From Kaistella yonginensis (GTDB lineage Bacteria > Bacteroidota > Bacteroidia > Flavobacteriales > Weeksellaceae), in NCBI RefSeq assembly GCF_030409525.1, contig NZ_JAUFQB010000010.1, positions 62,001-126,000 on the forward strand: 64,000 nucleotides of DNA, read 5' to 3'. Under the pieces are notes generated by a model. The model had not been told where the DNA came from. It ran no database searches and saw only the letters and a list, made by a program, of their open reading frames with translations. The position numbers were made by a program, and so were the translations under genes. Positions 1-7,037 of the stretch are shown piece after piece; within the stretch, counting starts at the first letter, position 1, and the number at the start of each line of letters is the position of its first letter.

Positions 1-1035
1 GATTCCGCCAATCCATCTTCCAGGAATTAAATTTAATCCGTAAGGAGCTGCTATGCCACGAATCGAGGGTAAAAGTTCTTTTGTTAAGGAAGTGTATTTC
101 TGATCCAAACCTAACATTTTCAATTGCTTTGTACCGGTTACTGCATTTGTAAATGATACATCAACAGTCGCATTGGTTTCAAAACTTTCAGATAAATTAC
201 AACATGCGGCTTTCAATAGCTCTTTGCTGCCAATATTATATGTTAAGCCTGTTTCTTTTTTATTTAAAGCGGTTGCGTCTGTTAATTTTATTAAGCGAAC
301 TTCTTCAATCGACTTATCGAAATGATCAGCGTGATCTGAAAAATCCTTTTTTTGCGTTGGAGCCTCATCGTCATGAACCAAATCGCTTTTCAAACCCAAT
401 GCTAATTCGCGGTCATACAAGCAACAATCCGGAAGGTTTTTGTAGGTGTCGTCTTTTGATGTATACTTTTCATTATCGTGGCCAACTTCCGCAATTTTCT
501 TTAAAATAACATCTGAAGAAGTTTTTGCAGAATCAAAGTTTAGCGTTACAGTCTGCGTTTCTGCGTCCCAAATAGCCGAATTTGCACCAGCGTTTTTGGC
601 GGCTTTCTCGATTCTGGCTTTACAGGAACCACAATTTCCTCGAACAAAAAATTGATTGTCATTTTTTGTAGATGGTGCGGTAGCCTCTTTCTTTAGAAAA
701 GAAGGTTCTCTTTTATAATGACAGCAAGAAGGCAGCTCCTCGTAAACAGATGAAGTGGTGTTGTATTTTTCATTGTCATGACCTACAGCAGCAATGTTTT
801 TTAGGATTTCATCTGCTGAGGTTTTTGTTGAATCAAATTCAAGGTCGAGTTTTTGCGTGTCTGCATTCCAGTTTGCAACCGTAGCACCCGATTTTTTTGC
901 GGAATTCTCAATTCTATCCTTACACATTCCACACTCGCCTTTCACCAAGAAAGTTGATTTTGTTATGGTCTGAGCGAATAGAAAGGAAGAAAATAGTAGT
1001 AATAGTGCGAAAAGACTTTTAAACAAAGTTTTCAT
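1..1035 (-). CDS. TonB-dependent receptor with two N-terminal HMA domains (partial)
   Basis: The frame is open from an ATG at 1035 to the window start, giving 345 residues of the N-terminal part; the barrel lies outside. Residues 1-21 look like a signal peptide ending FA/Q. Two heavy-metal-associated (HMA) domains follow. Each has a CxxC metal site (C35-G-M-C38 and C135-G-S-C138) and each ends with a Cys-Cys pair (C104-C105, C204-C205). They are clearly an internal duplication, sharing the segment VGHDNEKY at residues 84-91 and 184-191. Residues from about 270 match the plug region of flavobacterial metal-type TonB receptors, with KAACCNLSESFETN around C278-C279 and ELLPSIRG further on. Likely role: outer-membrane uptake or sensing of a soft metal such as copper. 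The substrate is inferred, not shown. It lies 68 bp downstream of a Cys-rich secreted protein gene, probably in one operon. Confidence 0.85.
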   Translation of the reverse strand, partial: MKTLFKSLFALLLLFSSFLFAQTITKSTFLVKGECGMCKDRIENSAKKSGATVANWNADTQKLDLEFDSTKTSADEILKNIAAVGHDNEKYNTTSSVYEELPSCCHYKREPSFLKKEATAPSTKNDNQFFVRGNCGSCKARIEKAAKNAGANSAIWDAETQTVTLNFDSAKTSSDVILKKIAEVGHDNEKYTSKDDTYKNLPDCCLYDRELALGLKSDLVHDDEAPTQKKDFSDHADHFDKSIEEVRLIKLTDATALNKKETGLTYNIGSKELLKAACCNLSESFETNATVDVSFTNAVTGTKQLKMLGLDQKYTSLTKELLPSIRGIAAPYGLNLIPGRWIGGI

Positions 1036-1068
1036 TTTTTTAAATAAGTTTAATTAATAAAAAGGTCA

Positions 1069-1088
1069 CCAAAAGAACGGTCTTTTGG
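1069..1088 (-). terminator. Intercistronic hairpin before the receptor gene
   Basis: Perfect 8-bp stem (CCAAAAGA / TCTTTTGG) with a 4-nt loop, followed on the minus strand by TGACC and five T residues. It lies between the Cys-rich protein gene and the receptor gene. It could be a partial terminator or attenuator setting the ratio of the two products, or an mRNA processing site. Confidence 0.5.
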
Positions 1089-1103
1089 CGTAATTCTCAT
1101 AAA

Positions 1104-1478
1104 TTAACTTAATTTAGGCGGCTGCCAAATATTTTGAATCGTAGTTGAAAAATAAGAATTTCCGTACGCAAAATTAAATTTCTGAATAAAGAAATGCGGT
1201 TGTAAAGGTGAATTAAATTCTGCTGAAAGATAGTTCATCACAAAATGAACAGTGCAGGAATGACATTGTGTGCAATCCTCGCCACAGTGATCTTTTTCGG
1301 AATTGTTTTTTCCATGATCAGCATGACATGATTTGGTCGTATCGATTTTGCAGCAATTTTCTACACTTAATTTCTCATCACAACATTCCTTCGGATTTTG
1401 TGCAGAAATCATTTGTTTGGGCAAAACAAAAATGCTCAAGCCCAAAAGCATAAAAAATATTTTCAAAGTTCTCGACAT
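1104..1478 (-). CDS. HYC_CC_PP-type Cys/His-rich secreted protein
   Basis: 124 residues with a hydrophobic N-terminus (about 6-26) typical of a signal peptide. The mature part has nine Cys, including pairs C32-C33 and C42-C43 and a cluster C65, C69, C72, C75 with neighbouring His. The C-terminus contains the IWQPP motif. This matches the small family found next to metal-type TonB receptors in Bacteroidota (Cys/His motifs and terminal Pro-Pro). Likely a periplasmic or surface metal-binding protein that works with the downstream receptor. The metal is not identifiable from sequence. The ATG at 1478 is favoured because it supplies the positively charged n-region. Confidence 0.72.
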   Translation of the reverse strand: MSRTLKIFFMLLGLSIFVLPKQMISAQNPKECCDEKLSVENCCKIDTTKSCHADHGKNNSEKDHCGEDCTQCHSCTVHFVMNYLSAEFNSPLQPHFFIQKFNFAYGNSYFSTTIQNIWQPPKLS

Positions 1479-1485
1479 GCGTTTG

Positions 1486-1493
1486 CAAAATTA
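1486..1493 (-). promoter_or_regulatory. -7 box for the metal operon
   Basis: TAATTTTG on the minus strand fits the Bacteroidota -7 consensus TAnnTTTG. No clear -33 TTG is present. Only seven bases separate it from the ATG at 1478, so transcription from here would give a leaderless or nearly leaderless mRNA. Confidence 0.45.
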
Positions 1494-1562
1494 ATAAATT
1501 TAATCGAGTTAACCTGATAATCGTTAAATCTTCTTAATTAAAGTTAAAAAACATGCGTTCAA

Positions 1563-1592
1563 TTGGTTGATAGTTAATTAATTGTATTTTTG
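1563..1592 (+). promoter_or_regulatory. Promoter of the L,D-transpeptidase gene
   Basis: TTG at 1563-1565, a 19-bp spacer and TATTTTTG at 1585-1592 match the Bacteroidota primary-sigma consensus. The box ends 25 bp before the ATG at 1618. Confidence 0.6.
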
Positions 1593-1617
1593 CCAAGTCA
1601 AAATTATTTAACATAAT

Positions 1618-2382
1618 ATGAAGAAAATCCTCTTATCATTAGTAACTGTTTTATTTTTCGCAACCTCTTTTTATACTATTGAAGAATCAAATAGATTATT
1701 AGAAAAAAGCCCATTACAAAATCACTTACAAAAATCAATTATAAATAGTGAACCGAAATCATCAGCAAAATATGCTGAAGAAATCTATTCGACGATCAGG
1801 TTTGACCAAATAAATCAGCTCCAACCCGAGGTGTTTTATAAAGCCTATTTAGGTTTTTCCAATCTAAAGAAGGAAGGGAAACTAGATAGTGATGCCCATT
1901 TGTTAACCATTTGCGATTTTTCACTATCCTCGGTGGAGAAAAGACTTTGGGTTATTGATTTAAATGAAAAAAAAGTATTGTATAATTCCTTGGTTGCTCA
2001 CGGGAAGAACACAGGTGAAGAATTCGCTCATAAATTTTCAAATACAGAAAGTTCATACCAATCCAGCCTCGGATTTTATATCACAGAAGGCACCTACAAT
2101 GGCTCCAACGGTTATTCCCTGAAACTTTTAGGAATGGATTCGGGTTATAATGATGCCGCTTTGCCGCGTGCAATTGTAATGCACGGAGCCGATTATGTAA
2201 GTGAAGATTTTATTAAAAATCAAAAACGATTAGGCAGAAGCTGGGGTTGTCCAGCGGTGCCACGAGCTTTAGCAGAACCCATCATCAATATCATTAAGGA
2301 TATAAATTGTCTCTTTATTTATTACCCAGACGATCAATATCTGTCGAGTTCAAAATGGTTGAAACCAGCGGAAAATAGTTAA
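1618..2382 (+). CDS. Murein L,D-transpeptidase catalytic domain family protein
   Basis: 254 residues with an N-terminal hydrophobic segment (4-19) as signal peptide or anchor. The second half carries the YkuD_2-type catalytic signature: MHGADYVS with His189, then GRSWGCP with the nucleophile Cys211. Members of this family act in the periplasm and are presumed to cross-link or edit peptidoglycan by L,D-transpeptidation. Length and motif order are normal for the Bacteroidota members. It is a single-gene unit with its own promoter and terminator. Exact substrate is unknown. Confidence 0.85.
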   Translation: MKKILLSLVTVLFFATSFYTIEESNRLLEKSPLQNHLQKSIINSEPKSSAKYAEEIYSTIRFDQINQLQPEVFYKAYLGFSNLKKEGKLDSDAHLLTICDFSLSSVEKRLWVIDLNEKKVLYNSLVAHGKNTGEEFAHKFSNTESSYQSSLGFYITEGTYNGSNGYSLKLLGMDSGYNDAALPRAIVMHGADYVSEDFIKNQKRLGRSWGCPAVPRALAEPIINIIKDINCLFIYYPDDQYLSSSKWLKPAENS

Positions 2383-2384
2383 AT

Positions 2385-2421
2385 AAAAATCCCGATTAAC
2401 AATTGTAAGCCGGGATTTTTT
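2385..2421. terminator. Bidirectional rho-independent terminator
   Basis: 10-bp stem AAAAATCCCG / CGGGATTTTT with a 16-nt loop and A/T tracts on both sides, placed between two convergent genes (stops at 2382 and 2427). Confidence 0.85.
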
Positions 2422-2426
2422 AGGTC

Positions 2427-3245
2427 TTATTTTAACTCGATTGGATTATTGTTTTTCTTGAGCTCTTCTTTTTGTCGTTCCTCCATTTGCTTTCGCTGGT
2501 TTGGATCCATTTCAATCCTCATGCCACCACGATTTCCACCTCCCGCGGAAATTGCTGTTATTGCTGCCGATGGGTTTTTTCTAAATTGGTCTTGTTGCTT
2601 TTCAAACGCTGCTCTTTTAACGGTAATCGTAGAGCCTCTTTGGTCGAAAGTCGCTATTTCATTAATTTTTTTAGCTTCTTTCAGATCGAAACTATAATCG
2701 CCTTTAGCATCTTCAACCTTAACAATTAAACCAGGTAATCCAGAAAATTTATAGGGGCCATCCTGAAAAGGGACCTCAGTGGTAAACCAGGCGTACCAAG
2801 TTCTTCCTGCAAAATTAGTTTCTGCTTTTTGTGTTTTGTAATCGCCAATTTTTGCTGTTTCTGAAAGAATTTTCCAATCCATTGGTCGGTCTTCTTCATA
2901 AGCATACTGATCACGTAGAATTCGTGCTTTAAATAATTTCTTTCCTGTTTTAAAATCTTTTTCAATGATAAAATCCAAATTGCTTCTAAGTGCTTGCATT
3001 TGATTTCGGTCAAAATTAAAATTTCCGGTCTGTCTCATTCTGTTTATTAAAGAGTCTCTCTTCAGCCTGTTTTCAGCATAAAAAATAGAATTTCCTGCGG
3101 CAACGTCAAGATGAGCAACTTCTGTTGTAATGTTAGCCCGATTGGTGGAGTCTGGTTTCATGGTTACTTGGTAAACAAAGCGATTTGCTTGTGCAAAAAT
3201 AATCTGGGTACATAAGCCCACAAATAAAAGCGTGAATTTTTTCAT
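2427..3245 (-). CDS. GLPGLI family protein
   Basis: 272 residues with a signal peptide (about 1-19). The family hallmark FSGLPGLI is at residues 167-174, in the usual setting of PYKFSGLPGLIVKV followed by D-x-x-G-x-Y. GLPGLI proteins are secreted, Bacteroidota-specific and of unknown function, often in multiple copies per genome. The C-terminal 50 residues are Gly-, Lys- and Glu-rich and probably disordered. Monocistronic, with a possible -7 box about 70 bp upstream. Confidence 0.88.
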   Translation of the reverse strand: MKKFTLLFVGLCTQIIFAQANRFVYQVTMKPDSTNRANITTEVAHLDVAAGNSIFYAENRLKRDSLINRMRQTGNFNFDRNQMQALRSNLDFIIEKDFKTGKKLFKARILRDQYAYEEDRPMDWKILSETAKIGDYKTQKAETNFAGRTWYAWFTTEVPFQDGPYKFSGLPGLIVKVEDAKGDYSFDLKEAKKINEIATFDQRGSTITVKRAAFEKQQDQFRKNPSAAITAISAGGGNRGGMRIEMDPNQRKQMEERQKEELKKNNNPIELK

Positions 3246-3317
3246 TCTTTAATAATTTTATTTTTTGATAATTAGAAACGGCGAAAGTTAAATTTCACCG
3301 TCTATAACATTGATAGA

Positions 3318-3325
3318 CAAATATA
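3318..3325 (-). promoter_or_regulatory. Possible -7 box for the GLPGLI gene
   Basis: TATATTTG on the minus strand, 72 bp upstream of the ATG at 3245. No convincing -33 element. It lies back-to-back with the suf operon promoter. Confidence 0.35.
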
Positions 3326-3335
3326 CCGAAGCAAA

Positions 3336-3366
3336 TTTGATTTTCATTATATTATTAGTAATTTTG
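3336..3366 (+). promoter_or_regulatory. suf operon promoter
   Basis: TTTG at 3336-3339, a 19-bp spacer and TAATTTTG at 3359-3366 are a full match to the Bacteroidota promoter consensus, 28 bp before the sufA ATG. No recognisable iron-responsive operator palindrome was seen next to it. Confidence 0.7.
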
Positions 3367-3394
3367 CAATCTAAATTCATTCTAAATAAAAACA

Positions 3395-3724
3395 ATGATA
3401 AAAGTTAGCGATCATGCAAAAGAAAAAGCCATTCAGTTAATGACTGAAGATGGTTTTAAACCTTTTGAAGATTTTATTAGAGTCGGTGTAAAAAGCGGCG
3501 GTTGTTCCGGTTTAGAATATGTGCTGAAGTTTGACAATCAAAAAACAGATTCTGATCAGGTTTTTGAAGATAATGGGATTAAAATTATTATCGATAAAAA
3601 GTCAGTACTGTATTTAGCAGGAACAGTTTTAGAATTTTCGGGTGGGTTAAATGGGAAAGGTTTTGTGTTCAATAACCCGAACGCCAACAGAACCTGTGGA
3701 TGCGGTGAGAGTTTCTCTTTATAG
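3395..3724 (+). CDS. sufA: SufA/IscA-type iron-sulfur carrier (HesB family)
   Basis: 109 residues, normal length for A-type carriers. The three conserved Cys ligands are Cys37 (SGGCSG) and Cys101 and Cys103 in the C-terminal CGCG motif. The protein accepts [Fe-S] clusters from the SufBCD scaffold and passes them to apoproteins. It is first in the suf operon behind a strong promoter. Normally sufB would follow directly; here a four-helix-bundle ORF lies between. Confidence 0.9.
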   Translation: MIKVSDHAKEKAIQLMTEDGFKPFEDFIRVGVKSGGCSGLEYVLKFDNQKTDSDQVFEDNGIKIIIDKKSVLYLAGTVLEFSGGLNGKGFVFNNPNANRTCGCGESFSL

Positions 3725-4152
3725 TTTAATGTTCATAGTTTAAAGTTATGGCAATGATTAACAAATTTGAAGATTTAGAAATTTGCCAACATTCTAGAAG
3801 CTTTTGTAGAGAGATTTATGAGATTATTGAAAGCACGAAATTAAAAAATAATTATCGGTTTGCAAACCAAATTGATGGTTCTTCAGGCTCAATAATGGAT
3901 AATATTGCAGAGGGTTTTGAGAGAAATGGGAATAAAGAATTTGTTCAATTTCTTTCTATTGCGAAGGCTTCTTGCGGAGAAAGTCGCTCGCAACTATATA
4001 GGATTTGCGATAGAGATTTTATAGATGAGGAGAAGTTTCAAGATTTAAAAGCTAAATCAGAAACCATAAGCAAAAAAAACGCCGCGTTTATTAATTATTT
4101 AAAAAATAGTGAACTGAAAGGAACAAAGTTCGGTAAACCTTGAATTTTAAAC
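3724..4152 (+). mobile_element. Insertion carrying a four-helix-bundle ORF between sufA and sufB
   Basis: The ORF at 3748-4143 is bounded by an imperfect 18-bp inverted repeat (3724-3741 and 4135-4152, 14 of 18 identical). The left arm begins at the sufA stop codon; the right arm contains the ORF stop codon. Short near-tandem 14-bp duplications occur on both sides. The arrangement resembles intervening-sequence elements, in which an ORF sits in the loop of a long-range stem. Boundaries are inferred from the repeats only. Confidence 0.45.
3748..4143 (+). CDS. Four-helix-bundle protein (23S rRNA intervening-sequence protein family)
   Basis: 131 residues, all predicted alpha-helical. Typical family features are the start FEDLEICQHSR, the central segment QIDGSSGSIMDNIAEGFER (residues 47-65), and FVQFLSIAKASCGESRSQLY in the third helix. 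This family (IVP, S23-type) was first seen encoded inside 23S rRNA intervening sequences and is also scattered through Bacteroidota genomes. Biochemical function is unknown. It has no known role in Fe-S assembly, so its place between sufA and sufB is best read as an insertion that leaves the operon readable. Confidence 0.88.
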   Translation: MAMINKFEDLEICQHSRSFCREIYEIIESTKLKNNYRFANQIDGSSGSIMDNIAEGFERNGNKEFVQFLSIAKASCGESRSQLYRICDRDFIDEEKFQDLKAKSETISKKNAAFINYLKNSELKGTKFGKP

Positions 4153-4162
4153 CTTGAATTTT
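4135..4162 (+). repeat. Perfect 14-bp tandem duplication
   Basis: Two identical copies of AAACCTTGAATTTT (4135-4148 and 4149-4162), followed by a partial third (GAATT). The ORF stop codon TGA at 4141-4143 lies within the first copy. Confidence 0.75.
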
Positions 4163-4173
4163 GAATTAAAAGT

Positions 4174-5625
4174 ATGGCAACAAAATATACAGAAGACGAT
4201 CTTCGGGTCGATCTTGAAAATCAAAAGTACGAATACGGATTTACCACCGATATCGAATATGATGATTTTCCTACGGGATTATCAGAGGATATCGTGAGAA
4301 TGATTTCTGCAAAAAAAGAAGAACCCGAATGGATGACGGAATGGCGGTTGGAATCTTACCGAATGTGGTTGAAAATGGAAGAACCAGATTGGGCGAATGT
4401 GAAATATGAAAAAATTGATTTTCAATCCATTCGCTATTACGCCGCACCAACGGTAAAACCAGAATTGGCAAGTTTAGATGAAGTTGATCCAGAATTGCTG
4501 AAAACCTTCGCTAAACTTGGAATCAACATTGAAGAGCAAAAAAGATTAACCGGGGTTGCAATGGATATCGTGATTGATTCCGTTTCCGTAAAGACTACTT
4601 TTCAAAAAACACTAAAAGAAAAAGGAATTATTTTCTGTGCAATCTCCGAGGCAATTCGTGATTATCCAGAATTGGTTCGTAAATATATCGGGAAAGTGGT
4701 TCCTAGAGGAGATAATTTTTACGCCGCATTAAACTCGGCCGTATTTTCAGACGGAAGTTTCTGCTATATCCCAAAAGGTGTGAAATGCCCGATGGAACTT
4801 TCTACCTATTTCAGAATAAACAAATCAGGAAGTGGCCAGTTTGAAAGAACACTACTGATCGCCGATGAAGGAAGTTACGTTTCTTATTTAGAAGGTTGTA
4901 CGGCGCCAGCAAGAGATGAGAATCAACTGCACGCCGCAGTGGTAGAATTATTGGCTATGGACGATGCTGAGATTAAATACTCAACCGTACAAAACTGGTT
5001 CCCCGGAGATTCCGAAGGTAAAGGCGGCGTTTTTAATTTCGTAACAAAGCGCGGAATTTGTGAGAAAAATGCAAAAATTTCTTGGACTCAAGTTGAAACT
5101 GGTTCTGCCGTAACCTGGAAATATCCGAGCTGTATTTTGAAAGGAGATAATTCTGTAGGTGAATTTTACTCTATCGCGGTAACCAATCATCATCAATATG
5201 CTGATACGGGCACCAAGATGATTCACATCGGAAAAAATACAAAATCAACGATTATCTCTAAAGGAATTTCTGCCGGAAAATCAAACAACTCTTACCGAGG
5301 ATTGGTGAAAATGATGCCTTCAGCAAAAGGAGCACGTAACTTTTCACAATGTGATTCTTTATTAATGGGGAATGAATGTGGTGCACACACTTTTCCTTAT
5401 ATCGAAGTTAAAAATCCAACTGCACAACTCGAGCATGAAGCAACGACTTCAAAAATCGGGGAAGATCAAATCTTCTATTGCAACCAAAGAGGAATCAGCA
5501 CAGAAAAAGCAATTGCCCTGATCGTCAATGGTTTCGGAAAAGAAGTTTTGAATAAGTTACCGATGGAATTTGCCATCGAAGCCCAAAAATTATTAGAAAT
5601 TTCTTTGGAAGGAAGTGTGGGATAA
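4174..5625 (+). CDS. sufB: Fe-S cluster assembly scaffold SufB
   Basis: 483 residues, the usual SufB length. SufB is the scaffold of the SufBC2D complex, on which sulfur and iron are assembled into clusters in the cytosol. The C-terminal beta-helix region holds the conserved Cys393 ([10 protein letters not shown]), which corresponds to the cluster or sulfur-accepting Cys of E. coli SufB, and the [10 protein letters not shown] segment at 419-428. It starts at ATG 4174 shortly after the four-helix-bundle insertion and is followed by a second insertion before sufC. Confidence 0.95.
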   Translation: MATKYTEDDLRVDLENQKYEYGFTTDIEYDDFPTGLSEDIVRMISAKKEEPEWMTEWRLESYRMWLKMEEPDWANVKYEKIDFQSIRYYAAPTVKPELASLDEVDPELLKTFAKLGINIEEQKRLTGVAMDIVIDSVSVKTTFQKTLKEKGIIFCAISEAIRDYPELVRKYIGKVVPRGDNFYAALNSAVFSDGSFCYIPKGVKCPMELSTYFRINKSGSGQFERTLLIADEGSYVSYLEGCTAPARDENQLHAAVVELLAMDDAEIKYSTVQNWFPGDSEGKGGVFNFVTKRGICEKNAKISWTQVETGSAVTWKYPSCILKGDNSVGEFYSIAVTNHHQYADTGTKMIHIGKNTKSTIISKGISAGKSNNSYRGLVKMMPSAKGARNFSQCDSLLMGNECGAHTFPYIEVKNPTAQLEHEATTSKIGEDQIFYCNQRGISTEKAIALIVNGFGKEVLNKLPMEFAIEAQKLLEISLEGSVG

Positions 5626-5640
5626 TAATTATTAACGCAA

Positions 5641-6217
5641 AGTAAAACAAAGGTTTTATTAATGTGCGTGAAATGTTTTAAGAAAAACAAAGCCGCTTAG
5701 CTTATCAATGTGATACAAAGGATATGTATTCAGAAAATGAACTTTCTAAATTTGTATTTGAGTGTGGTTTAAAAATTCACAGAAAAATTGGTAGAGGTCT
5801 ATATGAACGCATTTATGAAACTTGCCTAGCTTATGAGCTTGAAAAATTGGGATTAAAAGTAGAAAGACAGAAATATTTATCCTTTAGTTATGAAGGGATT
5901 TATCTTGAAAATGCATTCAAAATGGATCTGGTGATAGAAGATAAGGTGGGTTTAGAAATAAAAGCAACAGAAAGTTTAAATAGCTTTCATGCAGCTCAAC
6001 TTAAAAATTATTTGAGACTTGGAAATTATAAATTAGGTATGCTGTTAAATTTTAACTCACAGCTTTTTAAAAATGGAGTAAAAAGAATTGCAAATGGTTT
6101 AGATGATTATGAAAATATAATCAACAAAAACACTTCACTTAAATAGTATTTCAAAGATAAGCGAAGCGCCTTTGTTTTGCCTATAAAAAAATTAATTAAT
6201 TAAACTTTGTTTAACCT
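5641..6217 (+). mobile_element. Inverted-repeat-bounded element carrying a GxxExxY ORF between sufB and sufC
   Basis: The ORF at 5724-6146 is enclosed by a nested imperfect inverted repeat. The inner arms 5680-5716 and 6146-6182 match at 29 of 37 positions. The outer arms 5641-5663 and 6195-6217 match at about 20 of 23 with a one-base gap. The transcript would fold the ORF into the loop of a long stem, much as intervening-sequence elements do. The left flank carries ACGCAAAG-type motifs; similar motifs occur without an ORF at 8594-8686. Confidence 0.6.
5724..6146 (+). CDS. GxxExxY protein (PD-(D/E)XK nuclease-like)
   Basis: 140 residues. The family signature is G25-L-Y-E28-R-I-Y31. A nuclease-like D...ExK pattern follows, with Asp68 (KMDLV) and Glu78-I-Lys80 (LEIKA), as expected for the PDDEXK_3 fold. 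The segment QLKNYLRLGNYKLGMLLNF is the conserved C-terminal part. Members are very common in Bacteroidota and their activity is not established. The stop codon is at the edge of the right inverted-repeat arm. No link to Fe-S assembly is known. Confidence 0.9.
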   Translation: MYSENELSKFVFECGLKIHRKIGRGLYERIYETCLAYELEKLGLKVERQKYLSFSYEGIYLENAFKMDLVIEDKVGLEIKATESLNSFHAAQLKNYLRLGNYKLGMLLNFNSQLFKNGVKRIANGLDDYENIINKNTSLK

Positions 6218-6236
6218 TGTGTTAAAAAAAATTAGA

Positions 6237-6980
6237 ATGTTACAAATCAAAAACTTACACGCCAAAATAGAAGATGGCGCAGAAATCTTAAAAGGAATCA
6301 ATCTACAAATAAATCCAGGTGAAGTTCACGCCATCATGGGGCCCAATGGAGCTGGGAAATCAACCCTTGCTTCTGTAATTGCCGGAAAAGAAGATTATGA
6401 AGTAACCGAAGGTGAAATTCTTTTCGAAGGAAAAAACATCGTAGAAGATGCGCCGGAAGAAAGAGCACATGAAGGAATTTTCCTTTCTTTCCAATATCCG
6501 GTCGAAATTCCTGGAGTTACGGTTACCAACTTTATCAAAGCCGCCATCAACGAAAACCGAAAAGCAAAAGGTTTAGAGAATATGTCTGCAAAAGAAATGT
6601 TGGCAATGGTAAAAGAAAACTCAGAAAAATTAAACATCAAGAGAGAGTTTCTAAACCGTTCATTAAACCAAGGGTTTTCTGGAGGCGAGAAAAAAAGGAA
6701 TGAGGTTTTCCAAATGATGATGCTCAATCCGAAGTTGGCAATTCTTGACGAAACCGACTCAGGATTAGATATCGATGCCTTGAGAATCGTGGCAGATGGT
6801 GTCAACTCTTTCAGAAAAGAAGGAAACGCGGTGTTGTTAATCACTCACTACCAAAGACTTTTAGATTATATCGAGCCAGATTTTGTACACGTTTTAGCCG
6901 ACGGAAAAATCATTAAAACCGGTGATAAATCCCTTGCCTTAGAATTAGAAGAAAAAGGATACGATTGGCTACTTAATTAA
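6237..6980 (+). CDS. sufC: Fe-S cluster assembly ATPase SufC
   Basis: 247 residues. ABC-type ATPase of the SufBC2D scaffold complex; ATP binding drives the conformational change of SufB-SufD. Walker A GPNGAGKST is at residues 35-43; the signature is GFSGGEKKRNE and Walker B is LAILDETDSGLD, as in other SufC proteins. The ATG at 6237 gives the canonical start MLQIKNLHAKI. An in-frame TTG 30 bp upstream lies within the inverted-repeat arm and is less likely. Confidence 0.95.
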   Translation: MLQIKNLHAKIEDGAEILKGINLQINPGEVHAIMGPNGAGKSTLASVIAGKEDYEVTEGEILFEGKNIVEDAPEERAHEGIFLSFQYPVEIPGVTVTNFIKAAINENRKAKGLENMSAKEMLAMVKENSEKLNIKREFLNRSLNQGFSGGEKKRNEVFQMMMLNPKLAILDETDSGLDIDALRIVADGVNSFRKEGNAVLLITHYQRLLDYIEPDFVHVLADGKIIKTGDKSLALELEEKGYDWLLN

Positions 6981-7037
6981 TTGGGAATTTGTAAAAAACA
7001 AGTTTCTTTTTAAAATGTCGAATTTCAAATCAATACA

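Noticed and set aside
153-655. Open frames on the plus strand across the receptor gene
   Set aside because: They lie opposite the long minus-strand receptor frame, which has clear HMA and plug motifs; the plus-strand products look random.
6395-6844. 149-codon frame opposite sufC
   Set aside because: Antisense shadow of a strongly conserved ATPase gene; no promoter and no recognisable domain.
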